Shown: positions 23,597 through 36,536 of the stretch, one piece after another
How the letters are laid out: every line of letters begins with the position of its first letter
How positions within the stretch are numbered: position 1 is the stretch's first letter
Assembly: GCA_016617855.1 (NCBI GenBank)
Contig: JAECUM010009714.1
Location: forward strand, 1 to 64,000
Source: Megalonaias nervosa
Lineage: Eukaryota > Mollusca > Bivalvia > Unionida > Unionidae
Direction: 5' to 3'
DNA length: 64,000 bases
Translations under genes and position numbers: made by a program
Notes under the pieces: generated by a model
Told to the model about the DNA's origin: nothing
Seen by the model: the letters and a program-made list of their open reading frames with translations, nothing else
Database searches by the model: none

Positions 23597-25740
23597 TCAA
23601 ATACATGTAGGACAGTTGAAAGGCTTGTCGTTCTCAACTGAGAACCCAACAGGAAGATATTCCTCATGCATCCACTTCTGGCAGACATCACAGCAGACCC
23701 ACATTTGCTCAATCTCTTCAGCAACCTCCTGACTGAATACACCCAAGCAGTGAGGGCATTCAACATCTTTTTCATTAGCTGCTTCCAAAGTTACCTCATC
23801 TCTTCGTTTGGGAACATTCTTATTTTTAAATGATCTCTTGGTGTTTTTTGGAGATTTTTTCATCAGTTCTTTTTCCGTTCTTTGCATAATTCTTTCTTTT
23901 TTTCTCCTTTCCCTTTCTTCGTTTGCTTCATTCTTTTTTTTTCTTCTGCTTCTGCATGGTGAAGCCACTCATCCTCTGTGAGTGCTCTGGCATGAACAAT
24001 TGTTTTTCTTTTCTTGGCTTTAGATACTGCAAACTCCGAGTTATCAAAGATGTTGGAGATGGATTTATTCAAAATATCATCAACAGCAGATGTTGTTAAG
24101 GATACTACTGGGTCCTTATCTACTGGAGAAGGGAATGTTATTTTGTCCACAACTGGTGTTGTAGATGCTCTTTCTGGTGCCTTATCAAATTGCTCAAGGG
24201 CTGTACTTAAGGCCATTAGTGCAGTTGGTGGGTATAGTTTTGGGGCCTCAGCTGCTGGAGTGGGGTCTGATCCTAGGATTTCTGCATCTGGTGATGGGGT
24301 TGTTACTGGAGTCTCTGCTGTACTGTTATCTCAACTGCTGTTCCAGGTAGCTCATTTTGACAGTGCTGAATTGCCACATTGGATGCATGAAGTGTGTCTT
24401 CCAGCTGTGGACTCTCATATTGGACAGGAAGGGAATGCCTTGTACGTGTGTCAAATATTCCCATATGCTCCAATGCCTTTGATACATCAGAGATACAAGA
24501 GATTTTCACTTCTGTATTTCCAACAAGTGATGGGGCCAAATCACTGGACTGTAGGATGACTTCCGGCTGGAAATGGTAGATACCACATTAAGCAAACGAG
24601 TTTATGATGGTTGATGGGCAAAGACTTTTGGTATAAACCTTACCAAAAATCTTTCCAAATACAAACCTACTTACTACTCTGCCAGGATTTTCTTCCATAA
24701 ATATTTTGCATTCTTTTTTGTAATTTTCCTTCAAAGGCTTGAAGCACCCCCTATCAAGTGGCTGCAGTTTGTGTGTTGTGTGTGGAGGAAGTACAAAGAG
24801 AATTATGCCTAACTCCTTACATTTTCTCGCAACATTCAACTTTACATGAGTACTGTGACCATCAATTAATAGTAATACTGGTCTTGCTGGTGGAATGTGT
24901 CTTACAAAGTGCTCAGTTACCCAAGTTTCAAAGAGCTCTGAATCTATCCAGCCATTTGGACTGATACATACTCTAGTACAAGCTGGCATACCCTGAAACA
25001 TATCATGATCCTTACCCCGTTTACCAGTGAATATCACCTGGGGTGGGATGAGGGGATCAGAGGCTGATGCACAAGCTACAATGGTTATGTTTGTTTTATT
25101 GCCACTTGTCTGCGAATAAGCATCTTGTCCAGACAGCTTTACAATTTTAGGTGGCTTATGATCTAAAGGCATACCTACTTCATCCGTGTTAAAAATACGC
25201 TCTGGGGCATGTGTTAAATCATATTTAGTGAGTATATGTGACAGAAAACTGAAGTAGTTTTTAACTACTGTTGCAATCAGACATATTGCCCTATCCCTGG
25301 GTAATGACTGGGGGCTGCACAAGTGCACCTGTGGCAATCTTTTCATAAACCCCAACCACCAGTCATCACCAGGTCTACCATTTTTAAACTTATTGGGAAT
25401 GTTTCCTGTCATTACTATATCACTAACTAAACTCAAAATCTGTTGCTTGCTTCTGCCAAACCCTATTTGGGCTGTAACCTTAATAAATTCTATTATCTTC
25501 TCTTCTTCCTCCAAAGGCAGCGTTCTTTTGGGACCTGGCTTTAAAGACGGTATGGAGAATACATGGTCAGTTATCCTATCACCCAGTGTGGATTTGGGGA
25601 CACCAAACTATTCTGCCACCTTCCTAATTGATATGCGATTGCCTTTTGCCATTTCTATGTTGTAAAATTTGATGGCCTCCTGCACAGATAAATCATCCCA
25701 TCTTCTTCTCACTTTTTCTTTTCTTGTTTTACCCATTTTT
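23597..25740 (-). pseudogene. pogo/Tigger-like transposase (DDE_1), decayed
   Basis: The frame starts at a minus-strand ATG (25736-25738; GKTRKEKVRRRW). An N-terminal psq-type helix-turn-helix follows (RISIRKVAE then FGVPKSTLGDRI) and is interrupted by an in-frame TAG. A long open part (24588-25514) has the DDE_1 catalytic core: Asp in FNTDEVG, Asp in LLLIDGHSTH, and a third Asp in QPLDRGCF after HTTHKLQ. A TAA at 24588-24590 precedes CGIYHF. The same frame runs on to about 24303. Two frame changes follow, then a charged linker and a C-terminal PHD-like Cys-rich finger (ECPHC, CCDVCQKWMHEE, CPTC; 23597-23760) in which one expected Cys after HEE is Tyr. The family cuts and pastes DNA at TA sites. 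This copy has at least two stops and two frameshifts and is dead. It sits in an intron, sense to the gene. Confidence 0.88.
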
Positions 25741-27354
25741 CACTGAAATGTTTATTCAAGGTTACCAGATAAGAAGCTGTAGAGTATAACGTATAAATTG
25801 ACTTGATGAGGCAAGTCAAAATATTAGGATCAAGCCTGATTTAGTTATGTTCCAAGTTGGAAAATGTGAGTCATGATTGTTGTTGTCTATAAAAAATTGC
25901 ATGAATGGGTTTCAAAAATGTTTAAATCAGGTCTTTAATATAAACATTCACACATTTACTGCTGATGTCAACACTGCCAGAAAGATGATTACTGTTTTGC
26001 TGTACATTACCACAAGTGCAATAAAAGTAATTACATCATTTAAATTTCAAGACAAAAGAAATTTTTTTTAAAAATTAATAGTCCATAATTATCTAACAAG
26101 AGATTTTTAAAAACTGTTGAGCACTTCATAATAATTGGTATTACACTTTAATCTAGACAGCATTGATGAAATGTACTTTGAGACAGCTGAAGCTTTTTAA
26201 AATGAAATATTTAGATAATAATAATAATAATGACTAACAAGTTGGTGAGATTTTTTTAATTTCCATTGGTGAGGGTTAATGTACAGTATTGCCATATTTG
26301 ATTCTTAATTAATTTAACTTATTCCTAATGTTATCAAATTATCAATGTAGTATTGCTTGAAATACCAAGTAAAACATCTGCAATATCAGTTGAAGTGGTT
26401 TATATCTTCATTACAACCTTAATTTATTTGATACATTAACCAATCTATTGTGCTAAGTATTTGAGAAGGCTTGCCAATAGCTTCCCATGGGTCAGTGATT
26501 CTCCTGGGGTTTTCCTGGGTTCATCCTCCAGCGGTTATACTGGTCACCATGTATAGCCTATGAGAAATGGTGTCAAACCCCAAAACAACAACATTTAGGA
26601 CCAGTTATACCATGGGATGAATGTGTGTGCTATGTATCATGGCAATCCTCCAAACAGTTTAGAAGTAGTGATAACAAACTTGTCCTAACTGATGAAAGAC
26701 AGACATCAATCCATCCCATACAACTCTTGTGGTCTTTTACAAGTTGAGCTAAAACACACATTTTTATGTTGTTGTTGTTCCATTTTGATTCCATCCATCT
26801 ATATGCATTGTACATTGTGTCTAAATATAGCATTGAATGTTAGGCAAGCATTATTAGGTGATGTCATCCTTGACAGCAAGGACTCTAAATTTGTATCAGG
26901 TACATATCTGATACAGCTTTCAGGTTAGCCTCAGAAAAAAAGAAACAGTCTTCATCATGAGCTGTATAATGATGGGTATGTAATAAAATAATTTACAATA
27001 CTGCTGTAGTTGTACAATGAAAGTCATCCTTACCTTTTGTTTGTCTGAAACATGAGATGTTTATATTCATGGAGAAAAGAAAGGATGCCAGGCATAAGCT
27101 TTAAATAAAGGAAATCATATAATGCAGTACAAGCCTAATAGCAATGTTATAGAACTAAAACACCACCTGGGAGACATTTTGATGTGAGGAAACACCTAAA
27201 TGTAAATGACACACACATCAAGTTTTATTGTTTAAGACTGCCAGCATCAAAATCTGCAGTATGCCAGTACCCTCAAACATGAAGTTTTAGAGTGCATTTC
27301 ATACTACTTCAAAAAGAATTTAAAGATGAAATTAAAATGTTTCATCCATTTTAC
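25741..27354 (-). other. Intron of TIR-protein gene upstream of the pogo-like element
   Basis: Mostly AT-rich sequence. It contains a short TAA run (26216-26232). A block at about 26470-26590 with GGTCAGTGATTCTCC and a GGATGAACCC-type phrase on the minus strand resembles a common interspersed repeat, but no boundaries could be set. No inverted end of the transposon was found here. Confidence 0.5.
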
Positions 27355-27569
27355 CTGGAACTTTTTTATGGGCTTTCTCTGTGGACTGAAATATCTGGAC
27401 AAACTTCTGAGAGTCCACAGCCTTCAATCCCACTATCATATAGTTTGTAGTGCCTCCATCATCTGATTTGTGATGGGCTGTCACAACCTCACTGCTCAAC
27501 ACTGTGATTCTGCCCCTGTTACGATGCTTGTCACACAACCAAATCGTCTTCCCATTGGGCAAATGACAC
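27355..27569 (-). CDS. Exon of TIR-domain protein with Cys/His-containing segment
   Basis: Acceptor GACAG at 27570-27571 and donor CCAG|GTAAAA are on the minus strand. The 215-nt exon joins in phase with the exon at 41790-41890 (AG plus G makes Arg). It encodes CHLPNGKTIWLCDKHR near the start, a Cys-x11-Cys-x2-His arrangement that could bind zinc. A mixed alpha/beta-looking segment follows (RITVLSSEVV and YMIVGLKAVDSQKF). The segment resembles conserved C-terminal regions of large invertebrate signalling proteins with TIR domains, from memory and not checked. The preceding intron is over 14 kb. Confidence 0.8.
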
Positions 27570-29154
27570 CTGTCATAGGTAGATATTACGAAATTAATTT
27601 GACAGCCAGATAATGTTAAGTTAAACTCTATACAGAACAAACAATTTTTCAGATACATAGAGTAACCTACATGGGAGATACATGTATATTGTATTTCACT
27701 AACTGAGGACAAATGTTGTGACGAATATTACTTAAATTAGGTTCCATATCGATCTCAAATGGGTAATGATTTAATATTGCATTTATCAAACAGGTTGAAC
27801 AATTTGCAGATTTTATAAGCCTTGTCTCACAAATGCTGAAAATTATTCAATGAGTTTAATAAATTTAATATTAAATCATTAGATTATGTTTATGATTTTC
27901 GGCATTTCATTCTGGTTTAGAAGCTATACCTTACAATTCTTGCACATGAAAAAAACAATTATTAGATGCAAATTGAATTCAAATGCACAATTCAATAATC
28001 AGTAGTATGTAAAAGTAGACATATTTTTAATAAATTATAATTTAAAGAGCAGCTATTCTCCGAATCAATAGAACATTAGGCAGAAACAACATTATTTTAC
28101 AACACTGGATCACCAATGGAAAATCCTGTGTGATGTCACATAGTTTACTTGGGTCAGGTTTGCATGGATTTTGAAGAGACTGTTTTCTTTGTTTCCATCT
28201 AAAGTGTCAATTCCACCATGGACATTCACAACTGATGCAATATGGTAGAAAAAATTAGCATTCCCGTTGTTGGATATTCATGTGAATGGATGATTACTGT
28301 ATGCAGAAACTTAACTAAATTTAGACTAAAGGTGGTGTTGAGTATAGTGATTCCAGATTTAATGTATTTGTGCCCTGATATTTGTATTATTTGATTTGGA
28401 AGAATTCTGTCATTTGGGAGACCCACATTTGTCAATATTCTTGTCAAAACAGATGAGTTCATTTATGCCTAACAATTGACATAGAAACCATGCTTTTCGT
28501 GGGTGTGGGGTGCCAGTAACAGGTTTGCATCCTCCCCAACCCCCATCCACTGACATTTGTAATGAACACCTGTGGGGTAAATTGGCCACATTCTGATAGA
28601 TGTAACCTTTATTCTATACCCAAGGGGCAATCATTTGCAAAGATGGATGCCAAATTGTTGATAGTAATATTTAAAAAAAACAAAAGGTTCCTATAGGTGG
28701 AGCAAGGAAAATTCCCATGGTCACAGAAAATCAGTAATCAGAATACCCTGAACCAATCAGATTCAAATAAAGTAATATGTTAACATGCTGATACATATAA
28801 AAGCTATTAAACTGCAAATGTTGTATGTAAAGTGTATCAACTATGTGATAAAAATCTGTCATCATCCAAAAGGCAACTGCATACCTGCCAACCTGCCAGA
28901 AAATTGTAATTGTTTGGGGGGTGGGGTTGGACTCAAAAGGTGTGTTTTGGTGTCCCAAGTTGATTGAGGGATCTGTGTGGATGATTCAAATAAGCAATGT
29001 GATACAACAGAGAATATGTTCCCTACTTATATAGGTCTAGTGAAAATTTATGAAAATAAAAATTTGAATAAAAAAAAACAAAAACATTTTCTTTGAAGTA
29101 TTTAATGCACTTCCAAAACAAAAAGCTGGTAGACTTAGCTTTTTCATCTATAAT

Positions 29155-29156
<2 letters not shown>
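27570..29156 (-). other. Intron of TIR-protein gene, nothing recognised
   Basis: First part (3' side in gene sense) of the 14.2-kb intron. No coding block, element end or array was recognised. Confidence 0.55.
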
Positions 29157-29239
<83 letters not shown>

Positions 29240-29256
29240 TATGCACACACACATAT

Positions 29257-29287
<31 letters not shown>
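29157..29287. repeat. Compound (CA)n/(GCAC)n microsatellite
   Basis: A CA run, then about nine GCAC/GCAT units, then CA again. It gives spurious His/Thr and Cys/Val frames in all directions. Confidence 0.97.
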
Positions 29288-30769
29288 GATGTTAAATAAA
29301 AAATACATCAGTTTCTGTCTTTAACATCTGTTAGACTGTGGAATAAAGTATTAACATGTACTTCATGACTTCACTGCTTTTTCAGTAGTTCACTAGAGGG
29401 TTTAGAAGTGTTGTATGTGTCATTACTGTTCATCATCTGTTCATCATACTGTTCATCATACTGTTCATCTCTGCTCTCATTAGAGACTGGAAGGTACTAT
29501 TGTTCTAACTCCCCCAAAGATCTTGTCAAATTTTTCTCAGCATTGAAAAATGCTCTTAACATATGCCCTGATATATCTGCAGTATTGCTATGTCAATTAC
29601 TTTGATATACATTACTCCAGAATGATAAACCTCAGTGTGATGTTTGCAGTGTGTGAAAGATGTAGACGCTTCACAATGTTTAACTCCATTTACCAAGAGC
29701 TCTTACATTTAATTGAACTTGGCATACTTCGCAGATGGCTCATCCTTCCCTGAGTTTTCAACATTAGCCCTCAAAAATTAATCACGCTTCCGCACTGCTG
29801 GCTTTATCATTGCAACTACTAATTTAACTGTAACTTATGCAATTGCCTAATACACAGTTTATACATGGCAATAGGTGACACACCACTCACTACCATACTA
29901 CATATAATAGCCCACACAAATAAGGTAGAGCTATATATTAATACAGCTCTTGTCAAAAAATCAAACGATTTTCAACAATCACATGCAGTGTCTTATTGTT
30001 CAACAATTTTTAGCTGGAACAGTGAGAGTGACAGCATATTTTATATTTCTGTTGATTGAATACATCACCAAGTTGCTTTATGAATTATTCCTTACTTTCA
30101 CACTGGAACATTTGCCTTCGGATCTGCAACTTCGTGATGTGTTCCTAAGTGCCATCTGTGCATTTTTCAGGACTATAACCTTCCCATCAATGCATGCCTT
30201 TGCTTGTAAACAATGGCATCATGCTCCTCATATCAGCTGAAAAATCGTTTTAAATGGACCTGGTGTGACAATGTACATAAAGTTACAGCAGAGAGATCAA
30301 CTTCAACAGAAGACAGTGATGCAGTAACAATACTGCTGTGTACTATTCCAAAAATGTGAACTACTTTTAATTTTGGCTGCCACAGATGTAAACATGGATT
30401 CTACTAGTAACATTGTGAGCTCAATTCACTTCATTCTGTGTTTTGGTTTTCCATCAGAATCAACAAAGTGAGTTTTATTAGGACTATATATCTGATATTT
30501 ACACCAGACTTTAGTAAACCACTTCTAGATCTGTGTTTCTGTAGTGGTTACAATGGTGTAATAAAGAAGAGAAGAACTTAAAAATTCCATAAGCAGGCAG
30601 CCTAATTTGTTAAATCCATTATGACTATGCCCCAGTTAATCTGACCAGTCAGTGTTGCATAGTTTATCTAAGAAACCATGAAACTAACATAAACTGGAAA
30701 GTAGATTCATATGTTTCTTCAAGGGTTTAAAACAAAAAGTAAAATACCCTGCAACAAAGAACCAGCAGA
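29288..30769. other. Intron stretch that may hold the older part of a tyrosine-recombinase element
   Basis: The sequence ends at the recognisable recombinase C-terminus at 30770. A block at about 30115-30175 (RDVFLSAICAFF) might be the box preceding the first catalytic Arg. Everything else is too decayed to assign. Confidence 0.3.
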
Positions 30770-30955
30770 AATCGATTAGCTCAGAATAGGTGCTGCCACT
30801 TCTGCAGCTAATGCAGGGATCGAGGACCACCTTATTCAGACACTTTCGGACTGCAATTCATACGCTCCTTTATTCAGGAACTCGAATGATGTCATTCTAC
30901 ATGTGCATCAGACCATGGGTGAATCCAACCATTCCAAGCTTCATATCATTTCATG
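30770..30955 (+). pseudogene. Relic of DIRS-type tyrosine recombinase C-terminus
   Basis: The plus-strand frame RIGAATSAANAGIEDHL, later NDVILH and HQTM, matches the recombinase C-terminus of the minus-strand element at 36537-37585 (RIGAATTAANAGIKDHL, NDAILH). The segment with the catalytic Tyr is altered, and the residues upstream of the box II Arg are lost. It is a second, older copy of the same type of element, antisense to the host gene. Confidence 0.75.
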
Positions 30956-31056
30956 GGCAGTTTCATGTACTACATTGCATTCAGTTTTCATAATGTTGAA
31001 GTATTCATGCATTTATGTGCGGTTAGTATATAGTGTGTCAGTATTCTTCTCACATA

Positions 31057-31490
31057 TGATCATTAGGCCTATGTCAGCGTATAGTCCATGTGATCATTTG
31101 GCCTATGTCAGTGTATAGTCCATGTACTTGCATGGGCTGTGATCTTTTGGCCTATGTCAGCATATAGTCCATGTACTTACATGGGCTGTGATCATTTGGC
31201 CTATGTCAGCGTATAGTCCATGTACTTGCATGGGCTGTGATCATTTGGCCTATGTCAGCGTATAGTCCATGTACTTGCATGGGCTGTGATCATTAGGCCT
31301 ATGTCAGCGTATAGTCCATGTACTTGCATGGGCTGTGATCATTAGGCCTATGTCAGCGTATAGTCCATGTACTTGCATGGGCTGTGATCATTTGGCCTAT
31401 GTCAGCATATAGTCCATGTACTTGCATGGGCTGTGATCATTAGGCCTATGTCAGCATATAGTCCATGTACTTGCATGGGCTGTGATCATT
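31057..31490. repeat. 49-bp tandem array with internal palindrome
   Basis: About nine units of 49 bp with the phrases TGATCATT(A/T)GGCCTATGTC and GTCCATGTACTTGCATGGGC; the first unit is shortened. CCATG-TACTTG-CATGG in each unit is a small hairpin. The array begins about 100 bp after the recombinase relic, as hairpin units also do in the element at 34226-41221. Confidence 0.92.
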
Positions 31491-33845
31491 CAGATTCTTT
31501 CTATGTATTATGTGAGTATTCACATTTATCCTATGGAGGTGAGTTTTTTGTCAGAGATGTTTACCATTCTCTATAGTGCTAAGTCTTAGGGTTCCTTGGG
31601 CATTGTAGAGTTCCTCCTATGCAGGAGTGATCAACAGATTCCTTTGCATTCTTTGACATTTTATGTACCAATGATGTATGTATCCCTTGCTTCACATCAT
31701 ATTTTATGTAACTAAGGTACTCATAACTTCCTTTGATACTAGTACATTTGCTGCGATGAGGGTAATATCCTGAACAATGGATTCTTCACTCAAAGAATGG
31801 GGTCTATGTTTTGCCCATGCAGCAGATGACCTTTCTAATCCAACTGACATAAGTTTTGCAGTTTTATCAATGAAATCTGCATCTCAGGCATTATTATTAT
31901 TATATGCCCTTACTTCCATTGAAATATGCAGACTTCATTAGTCATTCCATTCAACAGTCTCAGTACTCCATTCACCTAATGTATAGGCCATTGCCAGTTT
32001 CATGCATTCACAATTTTGCTTTGCCCCCTGCCCCTCCCAATATTGTCACTTCAAGGTATTCAACTATTTTGCCCTAAAGCCTTATACCTCCTCCCATGGT
32101 TCATGTCTTGAATATAAGATGCTTTTATGAAAGCAATCCTCAGGATTAGATGTCTCAAGTTCTGGATATCAGTGTCCCTATATATACTGTTTCAGACAAT
32201 TCGGCTCAACATACAGTTGTTGGACACACTACACAAACCTACAACCTACCATGCTGGTATTGGAAATGGCACAGCCCTACTAATTCCACATCACTTTAGG
32301 GCTGTCTCATGCAGACAAATCCTGAGCTTGACTGGTGCAGTTTGCCATGAAAAGATTTGCCCCATGTGTACCATGTTCATTTCAAGTAGTGTTGTGAATT
32401 CATTTGTGCACTATTTGCATGCTGTTCCTTTCCAATGTCAGTTTATTGTATACTCGTACAGATACCTTCATTATTCAAGTATAGTCAATATGACTGCTGT
32501 TAAGTATGTCACTGAATACCACAGACTTCCCCACTTTCTTGAATTCTTCGGGCACAACAGCTGCTATGCATCTGTTCTCTTTGGGCATTCACTTCATTCC
32601 ATTCCATTTTATTCACCCAAGAACCTAACATCAGATCTATATTCCATCTTCAAACTGAAATCATTGAGTGAAGTCCACACAGTTTTCCCAGCATGCCAAA
32701 CTTACATGTGACAACCCTGTCTTTGCTCAGATTCCTCAGTTTCCACTAAAGAAATTTTACTCAAGTTTGATCCATAATATTCTGTCAGGGAGTTTCAAAG
32801 CCTAGCTGTGACCTGTGTACAACCCTATTCTGCCAGTTTAGTTACCACTGAATCCACTCACTGACAGAATGAACCAAAATTCATTAGTACCAGCAGATTG
32901 TCTGGACTCACCAAACTCCAAACATATTGGGTTGTTGAACTTATAGACTTTACCAAATTATCCCAATGGTCTCTCCCACAGCAGAGTACAAATTAATATG
33001 AAACACACAATAATCTTAGCAATTGTTAGTCAATGAAGCAATCTCTGGAAAGTGGCTGTTTATCTCTTACTTTACCTTATAATTGCCTCTATGATAGTTA
33101 ACTCGATAACCTACTTAGGAGTGGTAGCATTAAGTATGAAGCTATGTGAATCACAAGTGTTTCCTGTTTGTAGAGGGTTAGAGGGTTTTGGAGTAAAAAT
33201 CTTTTCTCCATTTTTTCAAAATTAACATTTACAGAAAATCAAGGTTTTTAGAAACACTAACATCTTGTGGTATTTTTGGGAGTAAAATAAAATTTTGGTT
33301 TTCACATGAAATGTTAGGATCTTGCAGGTGTATTATTGCTTTACTTGATGACTTTATTAAATAACTGGACTAGAGCATGTTTAAGCAATTAAATCAATAT
33401 ATGACAATCATTACATTGCACAATGCAACTGTTGAGCTTGTAACTTAAAATGAGATTTGGATTCAAACAATCAATAAGACATAACTTTAAAAAGACAAGT
33501 CTATTTCATTAATGGCAGAAATTTGATCTAAATTCGTTATTATTTCCAAGTCTTGCAACTAAAACACCAAAAATGAAATGCTGAAGACTGAGCAGTGAAC
33601 TGGAATACTCAGTATCCAGAACAAACTCATGATGGATATAATACTGAAGCTAAATTATGCATAATGCAGAAAAAGTTGGTTTACATCAGACAGATTCTCA
33701 CTGTCTTCAAATCTGCTGTGTACACTCCACTTAAAATTTCAAGGATGAATGTGAGGTCAACAATAAATCCCATAATTGCAGGTTTATTCAGGTTGGTAAA
33801 CTAACTTTTTCACCATAATACTGTCAATATTCTGTCTAATTTACT
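31491..33845. other. Intron stretch with one unrecognised 194-codon frame
   Basis: A plus-strand frame (32127-32711) is unusually long for this AT-rich DNA but shows no motif I recognise, and no splice or start context supports it. Its place after the recombinase relic and array suggests old mobile DNA. Nothing else was seen. Confidence 0.35.
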
Positions 33846-34145
33846 AAGTGCCTCACTTGTAAAATCACACTGAGTGCCTCTTTATAAATGAGTATAATCA
33901 CACTTGAGTTCCTCCCTTGTAAATCAGTATAATCACACTGAAAGTCTCTCTTATAAATGAGTATAATATCACTGAGTGCCTCCCCTGTAAATGAGTATAA
34001 TCACATTGAGTGCCTCCCTTGTAAATCTGTATAATCACATTGAGTGCCTCCCTCGTAAATCAGTATAATCACACTGAGTTTCTCCCTTGTAAATTGGTAA
34101 AATCACACTGAAAGTCTTTCTTATAAATGAGTATAATCCCACTGA
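33846..34145. repeat. 34-bp tandem array
   Basis: About nine units with GAGTGCCTCCCTTGTAAAT and GTATAATCACACT, moderately diverged. It lies directly left of the tyrosine-recombinase element. Confidence 0.9.
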
Positions 34146-34225
34146 AATAAATATTGCAACATGTAAGATATGTAGCTGCTAATTTTATAAGGATAAAAGC
34201 ATGATTTAGTACAATTGAAAGTGCC

Positions 34226-34456
34226 CTATCTATGAGGTGGAATCACCAGTATGACTGATGTAAGGTCCCTATCTATGAGGCGGAATCGCCAGTATGACTG
34301 ATGTCAGGGCTGAATGGCCAGCATGCCCTATCTATGAGGCGGAATTGCCAGTATGACTGATTGACATAACTGTTAAGGCAGAATTGCCACTGTATTGAGG
34401 CAGAGTCGCCATAACTTGTTATGTCTGTAAGTCAAGTGGATTGGGGACAGAATGCC
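34226..34456 (-). repeat. B2 repeat of the tyrosine-recombinase element
   Basis: About three 59-bp units (CTATCTATGAGGCGGAATCG type) are followed by a unique tail ending GGGGACAGAATGCC. The same tail and units recur at 35131-35545. Each unit holds GGCG-GAAT-CGCC and GGCC-GAAT-GGCC hairpins. Confidence 0.85.
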
Positions 34457-34645
34457 TGATGCTGTAATAGTTGTGAAACCACTTGGAGAAGATATGGCAA
34501 GAGTAGCCTGTTAGTATGAGGGGTCTGGTTGCCACCTCCAGAGATAGTGGAATTAGTATACAGAAGGGATGTTAATCAGAAGACCTGAAAGCGAAGGGTG
34601 AGCCAGATGTAACAGAACTGCAGGTGGCAGTTGGGGCGGTGGAGG

Positions 34646-34854
34646 ATACGAAACAAAAACTGTCCACTCTCAGCGCTGATCACTTGTAAAGTGAGTGACT
34701 GCTGTCAGCTACCTCAGCACAGCAGACCCTTGTCTCTGATTGGCTGCTAGCCAACCCAACTCGTGTGTCTGCTGAACTGACCTTGAACTGACCCACAAAA
34801 CGGGCTTGACTGGGAATCCATTCTTGTGTAAAGATTATTTAATTGCATTAAACA
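34646..34854 (-). repeat. A2 repeat of the tyrosine-recombinase element
   Basis: About 209 bp that is nearly identical (about two mismatches by eye) to 41013-41221, in the same orientation. Confidence 0.93.
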
Positions 34855-35130
34855 ACTATTTACACAATATAAAATAGATAAATGATGCACAGGTGGACCA
34901 GCACTGAAATCGCTAATTCACCCAACACTCATGTACCGCTAGCCAGACTGCCTGACAGGTGAACTGCGTATATAATATATTATAGCATAAGAAGAACTAA
35001 TAGAGAAGTACTCTTAAACTCTTTAATACAACTATTTAGCATTGTAACACATTACATAAGTATACATCTTTCGCATTCCTTGGGTCTCACCCTCCACTGC
35101 ATGAGGTTAGTGTGGTAAGATGGTCAAGAA

Positions 35131-35545
35131 GCATGCAGTATCTATGAGGCAGAATTGCCAGTATGACTGATGTCAGGGCCCAATAGCCGACATGCACTAT
35201 CTATGAGGCGGAATCGCCAGTATGACTGATGTCAGGGCCGAATGGCCAGCATGCCCTATCTATGAGGCGGAATCGCCAGTATGACTGATGTCAGGTCCCT
35301 ATCTATGAGGCAGAATTGCCAGTATGACTGATGTCAGGGCCCAATGGCCAGCATGCCCTATCTATAAGGCGGAATCGCCAGTATGACTGATGTCAGGGCC
35401 GAATGGCCAGCATGCCCTATCTATGAGGCGGAATCGCCAGTATGACTGACTGACCTAACTGTTAAGGCAGAATTGCCGCTGTATTGAGGCAGAGTTGCCA
35501 TAACTTGTTATGTCTATAAGTCAAGTGGATTGGGGACAGAATGCC
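35131..35545 (-). repeat. B1 repeat of the tyrosine-recombinase element
   Basis: Six to seven 59-bp hairpin-bearing units, then the same unique tail as B2. B1 has roughly twice as many units as B2, so unit number has changed since the two were copied. Confidence 0.85.
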
Positions 35546-36339
35546 CAAACGACGCTGTATGCCAAGAATGGAACTGCAGTATGTATGCAGCGGAGAGCCC
35601 CAAGGAATGGATATGTATGGACAAGAAGTACCGGCAGTTCTGTTAAAATAAGCATGAGATATACAACAAACAATATAAGCAATTAGGAATATGAACCATG
35701 AATCACTGTCATATTAAGAAACATATGGCTTTGAATCATCATAAATTGATAATACTGTAAGGACCCGTGCCAAGGTGTTACTGTTCAAGGATCCATGCCT
35801 GCATACAATATTATGGTGATAACAGTACTAAAATCACAGTATATCTAGATCGTAGTTGTAAGCAATATTGTGATGCAAGAATCTGTAAGAAAGCATATAT
35901 GACAAAACTAAAAACTATAAACATGTATGATCAGCACTGCAGTGTTCAAGGCTTGTTCCCCGTTGGGGTCGATGTATAAAAAATATCAAGTTTTTCACGA
36001 ACAGCTCCAAATCCACTCTGCAGCCACACATACATTTGATGTAATTCAATAATTAAGTCAGGTGCAGGAAACAGATTTGCAGTGCACATTCAGTAAACTG
36101 ATTGAACTAGAAACCTAATAGATACACCAAATCACATGATGTAAACATGGGGTGCACACCTTACTGGTCCTTAAAGCCATTCAATGCCAATGAATCTGAT
36201 GATCCTGTTTCACAGAACACATTGTGAACACACCACTGATGCGAACACACCTCACAGGGCGACTGAATCTGGTGATCACACTCCACAGAAAAACCGCAGA
36301 ATTCCAAATGCAATGAAACACTTGGCACGATACACAGAA

Positions 36340-36462
36340 ATAACTCCATGTACAGAATCTGATGATCACATCTGAAAGAATACACTGACACCCATCCTTT
36401 CTTGAAAATCAGTCCATGTAAAGAATCTGATTATCACATCCGAAAGAATACACCGACACACA
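36340..36462. repeat. Short direct repeats 3' of the recombinase gene
   Basis: The block CCATGTA(C/A)AGAATCTGATGATCACATC...GAAAGAATACACTGACAC occurs twice (about 36350-36393 and 36414-36459). A weaker related block lies at 36190-36290. It is part of the 3' noncoding region of the element. Confidence 0.7.
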
Positions 36463-36536
36463 CCAGCTAACCCACATAAGAACATACACACTTCCATCAA
36501 ATGCACTGCATCCAAGAAACACGTAGATGAAGTTGC

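Noticed and set aside
24014..24559. 181-codon plus-strand frame
   Set aside because: It is antisense to the pogo-like transposase linker, which has clear homologous blocks on the minus strand.
29023..29299. Long Cys/Val and His/Thr frames
   Set aside because: Translation of the CA/GCAC microsatellite.
32127..32711. 194-codon plus-strand frame
   Set aside because: It is long for this composition, but no motif, splice context or similarity to known element proteins could be shown; not listed as a gene.
33846..34145. Regular short repeats resembling a CRISPR array
   Set aside because: The units follow each other without unique spacers and drift in sequence, and the context is eukaryotic; it is an ordinary satellite. 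The same holds for the arrays at 62758 and 63361.
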